The notes below the pieces were generated by a model. That model saw only the letters and a program-made list of their open reading frames with translations. It made no database searches and was not told where the DNA came from. Made by a program: the position numbers and the translations under genes. Below, one piece after another: positions 1 through 5,016 of a DNA stretch of 5,016 bases. How positions within the stretch are numbered: the first letter of the stretch is position 1; each line of letters opens with the position of its first letter. Source of the DNA: an uncultured Chryseolinea sp. (GTDB lineage: Bacteria > Bacteroidota > Bacteroidia > Cytophagales > Cyclobacteriaceae); the NCBI GenBank assembly GCA_946478915.1, contig CAMLER010000432.1, positions 1 through 5,016 of the forward strand. Reading direction: 5' to 3'.

Positions 1-1144
1 CGGATTGCTGGGCAAATTTAACATGATAAATGTGCTGCCTGCAGATATCGAAAGTAAATTGCCTGAAGGTGTAAGTTCAGTGAGCGAGTTAACATTTTTG
101 CAAAAAGTAAACTCAATATTGAATGATCGTTACAATATATGGTATGGTTTGATCGCCAGTGTTTTTTTATTCTTGTCTTATTTTGGAACCGATCAATCAC
201 AAGTAGGCCGTTACCTGGGTGGTGTTTCCATAACTGAAAGCCGCCTTGGATTGATGTTTAACGGGCTGTTGAAAATCCCTATGCAGTTTATCATTTTGTT
301 TATAGGTGTGCTCGTCTTCGTATTTTATTTATTTTTTCAGCCGCCGGTATTTTATAATCAGGTCTTGCGCGATAGAGCGCTTGAAACACCAAAGGCTGAT
401 TCCATTCGTTTAATTGAACAAGAGTTTGCGTCGCTATATTCTGATAAACGTATTGCCATCGACGGAATGGTTGATGGAATTCATGCGGATGACGAAGTTA
501 AGATCATGCAACACCTTGATAAGGTGAAGGAATTACAGCGGGACGAATTGGCGCTTCGCAATGAGATGAAGGATATGATCAAAAGTGCGATTCCTAATGC
601 CAAGACGCAAGACCGCGACTACATCTTCCTACATTTTGTTCTCAATAATCTGCCCAATGGAATAATTGGTTTATTACTCGCGGTAATTTTTCTGGCAGCT
701 ATGTCATCAATGGCAGGGGAGTTGAACGCACTGGCTTCTACGACGTCTGTAGATATTTATCAGCGTTCGGTTAAAAAGTCGGCGGGTAACGCCCACTATT
801 TAAGCGCATCGCGATTGTTTACAGTAGCCTGGGCGTTACTGGCAATGGTTTTCGCCATGCTGGCCAGTTTTGCGGAAAATCTCATTCAGTTTGTGAACAT
901 TGTTGGCTCGCTATATTACGGAACACTGCTGGGTATTTTCCTGGTTGCTTTCTATATGAAGCGGATCGGAGGTACAGCTGTTTTCTGGGCAGCGATTATA
1001 TCGGAGTGTATAGTAGTCTATTGTTATTACTTTACCGAAGTAGCCTTTCTACTGTATAATGTAATCGGATGCGTGGGCGTAATCTTGATTTCTCTTTTAT
1101 TGCAGGGTTTCATCTCCAAACAAGTCCAACGATCGGACGTTTAA
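1..1144 (+). CDS. Sodium:solute symporter (SSS family), C-terminal part
   Basis: This is an inner-membrane Na+-coupled transporter of the SSS family; the substrate cannot be told. The frame is open to the left edge (a Gly codon at 2-4 precedes the first Leu), so the true start is upstream and 380 codons are visible. Numbering from the Leu at base 5: a helix at about 45-62 runs into the family motif GTDQSQVGRYL (61-71). A helix follows at about 86-111, then a long hydrophilic stretch (about 112-205), then the helix containing AAMSSMAGELNALAS (231-245). In that motif A231, S234 and S235 align with the Na2 sodium-site residues of vSGLT; this alignment is my inference. Further helices lie at about 270-289, 293-318, 324-343 and 346-368. 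The gene ends in TAA at 1142-1144, facing the next gene across 39 bp. It is not in the xyl operon, so a role in xylose uptake is unsupported. Confidence 0.93.
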   Translation, partial: GLLGKFNMINVLPADIESKLPEGVSSVSELTFLQKVNSILNDRYNIWYGLIASVFLFLSYFGTDQSQVGRYLGGVSITESRLGLMFNGLLKIPMQFIILFIGVLVFVFYLFFQPPVFYNQVLRDRALETPKADSIRLIEQEFASLYSDKRIAIDGMVDGIHADDEVKIMQHLDKVKELQRDELALRNEMKDMIKSAIPNAKTQDRDYIFLHFVLNNLPNGIIGLLLAVIFLAAMSSMAGELNALASTTSVDIYQRSVKKSAGNAHYLSASRLFTVAWALLAMVFAMLASFAENLIQFVNIVGSLYYGTLLGIFLVAFYMKRIGGTAVFWAAIISECIVVYCYYFTEVAFLLYNVIGCVGVILISLLLQGFISKQVQRSDV

Positions 1145-1183
1145 AATCTGACATTTCCTTTTTAGCCAGACGACACGGAGCGT

Positions 1184-1462
1184 TCATTTACTTTTCACTA
1201 CCCACCGCATAATGTTGATCCAGGTCGGATGATAATCGGTACGTTTTAAAATGCCATTGAGTATGGGTTGAATTTTTTTTAGTCCGAATTCAATAAATGC
1301 CTGTCTGACTGATATTTCTCTTGACTGACTGGCAAGATATTTATTGAAGTCCTCTTTCCATCCTTTCACATTGAATGAAAATTTTTCCTCTAACACGTTC
1401 CATACTTTTTGGATATGCACCTCCTCAAATGCATTCTCCACATCCCGGGGCAATCTTACCAT
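1184..1462 (-). CDS. Small protein of unknown function (92 aa)
   Basis: I do not recognise this protein. It is 92 residues, charged and probably mainly helical, with four Trp (W21, W35, W81, W87) and a basic C-terminus (RWVVKSK). It has no signal peptide, membrane segment or Cys/His metal motif. The ATG start is fixed by an in-frame TAG two codons upstream (complement of 1466-1468), and the stop is TGA. Three things favour a real gene: its composition looks like a normal soluble protein, no competing frame covers the region, and a perfect TAnnTTTG element with two palindromes lies directly upstream. It converges on the symporter gene and lies downstream of the Nudix regulator on the same strand, with a 134-bp gap. 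It could be a small DNA-binding or accessory protein controlled by those palindromes, but no helix-turn-helix can be asserted by eye. A degraded remnant of a longer gene is also possible. Confidence 0.55.
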   Translation of the reverse strand: MVRLPRDVENAFEEVHIQKVWNVLEEKFSFNVKGWKEDFNKYLASQSREISVRQAFIEFGLKKIQPILNGILKRTDYHPTWINIMRWVVKSK

Positions 1463-1464
1463 AT

Positions 1465-1502
1465 ACTAATTATATTAGTTAAACAAAACTAATAAAATTA
1501 GT
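1465..1502. promoter_or_regulatory. Tandem palindromic operator-like sites, ACTAAT-N3-ATTAGT x2
   Basis: Two perfect 15-bp palindromes lie in tandem at 1465-1479 (spacer TAT) and 1488-1502 (spacer AAA), 23 bp apart, about two helical turns. The second extends to 17 bp (AACTAAT-N3-ATTAGTT). They end 2 bp upstream of the ATG of the small minus-strand gene and bracket its best -7 element. That is the expected geometry for a dimeric repressor binding two sites on one promoter face. The regulator is not identifiable from the window. A+T richness makes single short palindromes likely by chance, but two copies with identical half-sites and spacing are harder to dismiss. Confidence 0.6.
1484..1491 (-). 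promoter_or_regulatory. Probable -7 promoter element of the 92-aa gene
   Basis: On the minus strand 1491-1484 reads TAGTTTTG, a perfect match to the Bacteroidota -7 consensus TAnnTTTG. It would start transcription near 1476-1479, inside the first palindrome and about 15 nt before the ATG. No good TTTG -33 element is seen about 20 bp further upstream, so the promoter would be weak or depend on an activator. The call rests on the -7 match and its position alone. Confidence 0.4.
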
Positions 1503-1596
1503 TAACGTAAGCTACAGGCCAGGTAAAATAAATTCCCGGAGATAAACTTTAGAATTATTTTTTTTACTGAAAACGTCTCATCCACCCAATTAAATG

Positions 1597-2283
1597 TTAT
1601 AATTCAAAAGTAAAGCCTCGTTCCGCAAGGTTGTCATAGATCTTTTTGTCAAATCGGTAAAGGCTTGCCGCCCGGTGCGATACTTCTTTCTGTTTTTCTC
1701 TACAAGAAACTAGCAGGTTCATGTTCATCAGCTTTCGACGGAAATTCGGTTTGTCCAGCTTCTTATTTAATAGTGCTTCATACAACTCTTGTAATTGAAG
1801 CAACGTGAATTTCTTTGGAAGGAGATTAAACCCAATTGGCTCGTGCCTTAGTTTATGTTTTAAGTGTTTTAATCCTTGCTCGAGGATAGTACTGTGGTCA
1901 TATGGCAAGGTCGGAAGTTCATTTACTTTAAACCACTTTGCATCAGCTGCGGTAAAGCCTGGCTGGAGGGTGTAGTCTTCCGGTTTTACCAGCGCATAAT
2001 AGGCGATCGTTATTACACGCTTGGTTGGATAGCGGTCAACATTTCCAAATGCCTTCAATTGCTCTAGAAAGACGTTCGTCACGCCTGTGAGGTCGTGCAA
2101 TATCCTTGAGGCCGCCTCATCCATACCTTCGTCGTATTTGATCCAGCCGCCGGGGAGCGCCCATTTTCCTTTGCTTATACCTTCGCCGTGTTGCACCAGC
2201 AAAATATCCAATGCGCTATTCTTAAAACCAAAGATGAGACAGTCGATGGATAACGCATCAATGATTTTTTTGGATTTTTGCAT
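1597..2283 (-). CDS. Nudix-fold / winged-helix transcriptional regulator of xylose genes
   Basis: This is a 228-residue transcription factor of the NrtR/AraR-like class, in which a Nudix domain serves as the ligand sensor and a C-terminal winged helix binds DNA. The Nudix domain spans about residues 10-140, with WALPGG at 41-46. The box G46-x5-E52-x7-R60 continues as ILHDLTGV (61-68), so the canonical REUxEExGU reads R-I-L-H-D-L-T-G-V. The catalytic glutamates are replaced by I61, D64 and L65, and hydrolase activity is unlikely. The winged helix covers about 159-213, with the family-typical FTLLQLQELYEALL and KPNFRRKL segments. The start is the only plausible one: an in-frame TGA lies ten codons upstream with no other ATG between. 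The gene is divergent from xylB across 96 bp. From memory, Bacteroides thetaiotaomicron places a Nudix regulator next to xylB and xylA in its xylose locus, and its AraR is of the same class. Effector identity (xylose, xylulose or a phosphate) is unknown. Confidence 0.88.
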   Translation of the reverse strand: MQKSKKIIDALSIDCLIFGFKNSALDILLVQHGEGISKGKWALPGGWIKYDEGMDEAASRILHDLTGVTNVFLEQLKAFGNVDRYPTKRVITIAYYALVKPEDYTLQPGFTAADAKWFKVNELPTLPYDHSTILEQGLKHLKHKLRHEPIGFNLLPKKFTLLQLQELYEALLNKKLDKPNFRRKLMNMNLLVSCREKQKEVSHRAASLYRFDKKIYDNLAERGFTFEL

Positions 2284-2314
2284 TGCCGGTTTGGTTATCG
2301 CAATACACTTTCAG

Positions 2315-2330
2315 TGCAAAACGTTGTGCA
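2315..2330. promoter_or_regulatory. Candidate operator of the Nudix regulator in the xyl divergent spacer
   Basis: The site reads TGCAAAACGTTGTGCA, a 16-bp palindrome around AACGTT with one mismatched pair (A2319/G2326). The same bases also form a direct repeat, GTGCAAA at 2314-2320 and 2326-2332, with a 12-bp period. It is the most symmetric element in the spacer between the regulator and xylB and overlaps the likely promoters of both. I infer it to be the binding site for autoregulation and xylB-xylA control. No second copy was noticed elsewhere in the window. Confidence 0.6.
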
Positions 2331-2353
2331 AAGTAAATTTTTAATTACCTTGT
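2324..2353 (+). promoter_or_regulatory. Possible promoter of xylB-xylA
   Basis: The best-placed candidate has a -33 TTG (2324-2326), inside the palindrome, and a degenerate -7 TACCTTGT (2346-2353) 19 bp away. This would start transcription near 2360, about 20 nt before the xylB ATG. An alternative is TTTC (2309-2312) with TAAATTTT (2334-2341), 21 bp apart, which would put the palindrome between the two boxes. Both matches are imperfect. In either case a bound repressor would block polymerase. Confidence 0.3.
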
Positions 2354-2360
2354 AGTCAAA
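2329..2360 (-). promoter_or_regulatory. Probable promoter of the Nudix regulator gene
   Basis: On the minus strand a -33 TTTG (2360-2357) is followed after 20 bp by TTACTTTG (2336-2329), which matches five of the six fixed positions of the Bacteroidota -7 pattern TAnnTTTG. Transcription would begin near 2322, giving a leader of about 38 nt. The -7 box and start point fall on the 16-bp palindrome, which suggests negative autoregulation. Confidence 0.5.
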
Positions 2361-2365
2361 TTTAC
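2333..2365. repeat. Perfect 8-bp inverted repeat, GTAAATTT / AAATTTAC
   Basis: The arms at 2333-2340 and 2358-2365 are exact reverse complements separated by 17 bp. The left arm adjoins the candidate operator and the right arm contains the -33 TTTG of the regulator promoter. It may be an accessory protein-binding site or simply A/T-rich promoter sequence. A stem in the xylB leader is less likely, because the left arm would lie upstream of the favoured start point. Confidence 0.35.
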
Positions 2366-2379
2366 CATAAGATATTTTT

Positions 2380-3900
2380 ATGCCGCGCTACGTATTGGGT
2401 TTCGATCTCGGAAGTTCATCGGTAAAAGCCTCACTTGTCAATGTTGACACAGGAGCTGCTATTGCAGCCGCTCAATCGCCGGCGGAGGAAATGGCGATGG
2501 CGGCCGTCAAGCCCGGATGGGCGGAGCAGGATCCGGAAATGTGGTGGGAACATTTACAGATTTGTACCAGAACGTGCCTTCAAAAAGCTGCAGTCCAGCC
2601 AGCCGATGTGGCGGCAATTGGAATTTCTTATCAAATGCACGGACTCGTTTGCGTCGATGCAAACCAAAAGGCTTTGCGGCCGTCAATTATTTGGTGCGAT
2701 AGCCGTGCCGTTAACATCGGAAACGATGCGTTCAAAAAGTTGGGGGAAAAGTATTGCCTTGAACGACTTCTGAATTCTCCCGGAAACTTCACAGCTTCGA
2801 AACTGAAATGGGTGAAGGACAACGAGCCCTCGATATATGAAAAAATTCACAAGATAATGTTGCCTGGCGATTTCATTGCCATGAAGCTGACCGGCGAAAT
2901 ATCAACAACCGCGTCTGGCCTGTCAGAAGGAATTCTGTGGGATTATGAAACCCGGAAGCCCGCGGAAAAGCTGCTCGAATATTTTGGTATAGACCAGGCG
3001 TTGCTTTCTCCCATATTACCAACATTTTCAATCCAGGGAAATTTAAAAAAATCCGCGGCGGAACTCCTTGGATTGAAAGAGGGAACACCGGTGTCATATC
3101 GAGCGGGTGATCAACCAAACAACGCATTTTCATTAAATGTGCTGAACCCGGGTGAGACAGCCGCTACTGCAGGCACCTCAGGCGTGATTTATAGCGTGAC
3201 AGAAAAGAATGCTTATGATCCCAAGTCGAGGGTGAATACTTTCATGCATGTCAACAGTCAGACTACAGTTGAAACATCGAAAAATGATTCCGCTATCCGC
3301 AACGGTGTTTTACTTTGTATCAACGGTACTGGTATCCTGAACAGCTGGCTAAGAAAAACTATGAAAAGTTCAGGCACTACGCTGGATTATAATTCCATGA
3401 ACACAATTTCGGCAGAGGCGCCAATTGGTTGCGACGGACTCATGGTACTACCTTTTGGAAATGGAGCCGAGCGCGTACTGGAAAACAAAAATATCAATGG
3501 CTCATTTCACGGATTGAATTTTAACCGGCATCAACAATCGCATGTTTTGAGGGCTGCCCAGGAGGGAATCGTGTTCGCATTGAAATATGGTTTCGATGTG
3601 CTGCAGCAGATGGGATTGACCACACGGGTAATTCGGGCAGGAAACTCTAATATGTTTCTTAGTCCGTTATTTCGTGAAGCCTTTGTGAATACTATTGATG
3701 CTCGGCTTGAACTTTACGATACAGACGGCGCTAAAGGCGCCGCATTGGGCGCAGGTGTGGGTGCTGGTATTTTTGGTTCATTTAAAGAAGCGTTTGGTGG
3801 ACTGAAAGTCATCCGCTCGGAGGACCCAGCACAACCTCTCAAAACACCATACGCAGAAGCTTATGAAAAATGGCTCGGTCAATTGCAGAGCGTCATCTGA
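2380..3900 (+). CDS. xylB: Xylulokinase (FGGY carbohydrate kinase)
   Basis: This cytoplasmic enzyme phosphorylates D-xylulose with ATP to D-xylulose 5-phosphate. The 506 residues show the full FGGY architecture. The N-terminal phosphate loop is GFDLGSSSVKASLV (7-20). The M86-H87-G-L-V segment is typical of xylulokinases, and IIWCDSR follows. The putative catalytic base is D244 in AGDQPNNAF. The second phosphate motif is GTSG at 265-268, and the adenosine-side motifs are AGNSNMFLSPLF (420-431) and DGAKGAALGAG (from 449). The length is close to that of E. coli XylB (484 aa), so the gene is intact. The ATG is fixed by an in-frame TAA at 2368-2370; the leader is A/T-rich with no Shine-Dalgarno sequence. 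It is the first gene of the operon with xylA and is probably repressed by the divergent Nudix regulator. Other FGGY kinases are possible in principle, but the adjacent xylose isomerase settles the assignment. Confidence 0.96.
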   Translation: MPRYVLGFDLGSSSVKASLVNVDTGAAIAAAQSPAEEMAMAAVKPGWAEQDPEMWWEHLQICTRTCLQKAAVQPADVAAIGISYQMHGLVCVDANQKALRPSIIWCDSRAVNIGNDAFKKLGEKYCLERLLNSPGNFTASKLKWVKDNEPSIYEKIHKIMLPGDFIAMKLTGEISTTASGLSEGILWDYETRKPAEKLLEYFGIDQALLSPILPTFSIQGNLKKSAAELLGLKEGTPVSYRAGDQPNNAFSLNVLNPGETAATAGTSGVIYSVTEKNAYDPKSRVNTFMHVNSQTTVETSKNDSAIRNGVLLCINGTGILNSWLRKTMKSSGTTLDYNSMNTISAEAPIGCDGLMVLPFGNGAERVLENKNINGSFHGLNFNRHQQSHVLRAAQEGIVFALKYGFDVLQQMGLTTRVIRAGNSNMFLSPLFREAFVNTIDARLELYDTDGAKGAALGAGVGAGIFGSFKEAFGGLKVIRSEDPAQPLKTPYAEAYEKWLGQLQSVI

Positions 3901-3948
3901 AAAGATTTTGAATTTAATGTAAATACACAACTACAAAAAACGGTAACT

Positions 3949-5016
3949 ATGAAAGCTACACTTGGAGAAAGGACCTACTTCAAAGGTATTAAGCCAATCA
4001 GGTATGAGGGCGTTGAGTCCGACAATCCCCTGGCTTTTAAATATTACAATCCGAAGCGGAGAATTGGCAAGAAAACGATGGAAGAACATTTCAGATTTGC
4101 GATTGCCTATTGGCACACCTTCTGTGGAACTGGTGGTGATCCGTTCGGACCGGGTACAAAAAATTTCCCGTGGAATGAAAGCGCTGATGCTATGCAACGT
4201 GCGTTTGATAAAATGGATGCAGCTTTTGAGTTCATCACAAAAATAGGAGTACCTTTTTATTGCTTCCATGACTACGATCTTGTTGAAGAGGGCAGCACAC
4301 TAAAAGAATCCGAATCCCGACTCCAACAAATTGTAGACTACGCCAAGCAGAAGCAAAAAGCCTCCGGTGTGAAATTGCTTTGGGGAACTGCAAACCTCTT
4401 TTCGCATCCGCGTTATATGAATGGTGCGGCTACCAATCCTGACTTCAACGTCGTATGTTGGGCAGGCGCGCAGGTAAAAAACGCAATTGATGCAACGATC
4501 GCCCTAGGCGGTGCTAATTATGTTTTTTGGGGTGGCCGAGAAGGTTATGTATCATTGTTAAACACCAATATGAAACGCGAGCAGGAACATCTCGCAAATT
4601 TCCTTCATGCTGCTCGTGACTACGGAAGAAAGAGTGGCTTTAAAGGCACGTTCCTTATCGAACCAAAACCAATGGAACCTACCAAGCATCAGTATGATTT
4701 TGATGCTGCAACGGTTATATCATTCCTTCGCCAGTTCGATCTTATGGACGATTTTAAATTGAACATCGAAGTTAACCACGCTACGCTGGCCCACCACACT
4801 TTTCAGCACGAGCTACAGGTTTCAGCTGATGCGGGTGTTCTCGGCAGCATAGATGCCAACAGGGGCGATTATCAAAACGGGTGGGACACCGATCAATTTC
4901 CAAATAATTTGTATGAACTTACCGAAGCTATGCTCGTTATCCTGCAGTCCGGAGGGTTCCGAACAGGCGGTGTGAATTTCGATGCAAAGACGAGAAGAAA
5001 TTCAACCGATCTAGCC
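3949..5016 (+). CDS. xylA: Xylose isomerase, C-terminus cut by window edge
   Basis: This cytoplasmic, divalent-metal-dependent enzyme interconverts D-xylose and D-xylulose and supplies the XylB substrate. The 356 visible codons start at ATG 3949 and run off the right edge, about 85 residues short of the roughly 440 of class II enzymes. All active-site residues align with E. coli XylA at a constant offset of +6. The catalytic pair is H107/D110 (YCFHDYD). The metal ligands are E238 and K240 (IEPKP), E274 and H277 (IEVNH), D302 (SIDANRGD), D313 and D315 (GWDTDQFP) and D345 (GGVNFDAK). The N-terminal stretch before FKYYNP is typical of the longer class II form. The gap after xylB is 48 bp with no terminator or convincing promoter, so the two are probably co-transcribed. 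The first in-frame ATG after the xylB stop is the one used. Nothing suggests inactivation. Confidence 0.97.
   Translation, partial: MKATLGERTYFKGIKPIRYEGVESDNPLAFKYYNPKRRIGKKTMEEHFRFAIAYWHTFCGTGGDPFGPGTKNFPWNESADAMQRAFDKMDAAFEFITKIGVPFYCFHDYDLVEEGSTLKESESRLQQIVDYAKQKQKASGVKLLWGTANLFSHPRYMNGAATNPDFNVVCWAGAQVKNAIDATIALGGANYVFWGGREGYVSLLNTNMKREQEHLANFLHAARDYGRKSGFKGTFLIEPKPMEPTKHQYDFDAATVISFLRQFDLMDDFKLNIEVNHATLAHHTFQHELQVSADAGVLGSIDANRGDYQNGWDTDQFPNNLYELTEAMLVILQSGGFRTGGVNFDAKTRRNSTDLA

Noticed and set aside
1124..1138. Hairpin GTCC...GGAC at the end of the symporter gene as a terminator
   Set aside because: It has a four-bp stem with a 7-nt loop inside the coding region and is not followed directly by a U run.
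1..1144. The symporter as the xylose transporter of this locus
   Set aside because: It is separated from xylB by two genes on the opposite strand and shows no shared operator; xylose specificity cannot be read from the sequence.
1529..1558. Possible weak terminator for the regulator (AATTC...GAATT stem followed by a T-rich tail on the minus strand)
   Set aside because: The stem is only about 5 bp, A/T-rich, with a 16-nt loop, and is too weak to call.
1876..2344. Plus-strand open frames opposite the Nudix regulator
   Set aside because: They are antisense to a well-supported family member. The second would also run through the promoter spacer.
2435..3133. Several open frames on both strands within xylB (for example 2435-2773 + and 2873-3133 -)
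   Set aside because: They lie wholly inside the clearly functional xylB frame, have no family resemblance, and carry unusual composition (Arg- and Trp-rich).
3898..3951. xylB and xylA are in the same frame across TGA, suggesting a read-through fusion
   Set aside because: The TGA is followed by 16 codons of low-complexity, non-conserved leader. Both proteins have normal termini, so the shared frame is coincidence.
3931..4269. Open frames on both strands over the start of xylA (3931-4269 - and 3962-4246 +)
   Set aside because: Both are shadows of xylA, whose frame contains every catalytic and metal-binding residue.

Overview
The window looks like a chromosomal segment of a Bacteroidota species. 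The support is a xylose locus controlled by a Nudix-type regulator, start sites with A/T-rich leaders and no clear Shine-Dalgarno sequence, and several matches to the Bacteroidota promoter pattern (-33 TTTG / -7 TAnnTTTG). The genus cannot be read from the sequence.

Layout. Bases 1-1144 (+) hold the C-terminal part of a sodium:solute symporter whose start lies off the left edge. A 92-codon gene of unknown function (1184-1462, -) converges on it. Just upstream of that small gene are two copies of a 15-bp palindrome, ACTAAT-N3-ATTAGT, 23 bp apart, with a perfect TAnnTTTG -7 element between them. Next comes a Nudix-fold / winged-helix transcription factor (1597-2283, -). It is divergent from xylB (xylulokinase, 2380-3900, +), which is followed after 48 bp by xylA (xylose isomerase, 3949 to the right edge, about 80% present).

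How it works together. XylA converts D-xylose to D-xylulose and XylB phosphorylates it to D-xylulose 5-phosphate for the pentose phosphate pathway. The regulator has a Nudix box that lost its catalytic glutamates and a C-terminal winged helix, so it is probably a sugar-responsive repressor. The 96-bp divergent spacer carries a 16-bp near-perfect palindrome (2315-2330) placed over the likely regulator promoter and the upstream part of the likely xylB promoter. One site could therefore control both directions. A xylose transporter may lie beyond the right edge; the left-edge symporter has no visible link to xylose.

The metabolic genes are ordinary. The less expected signals are the operator architecture in the xyl spacer and the tandem palindromes in front of the unrecognised small gene. 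I saw no RNA genes, mobile elements or CRISPR arrays, and no gene-free stretch longer than about 135 bp.
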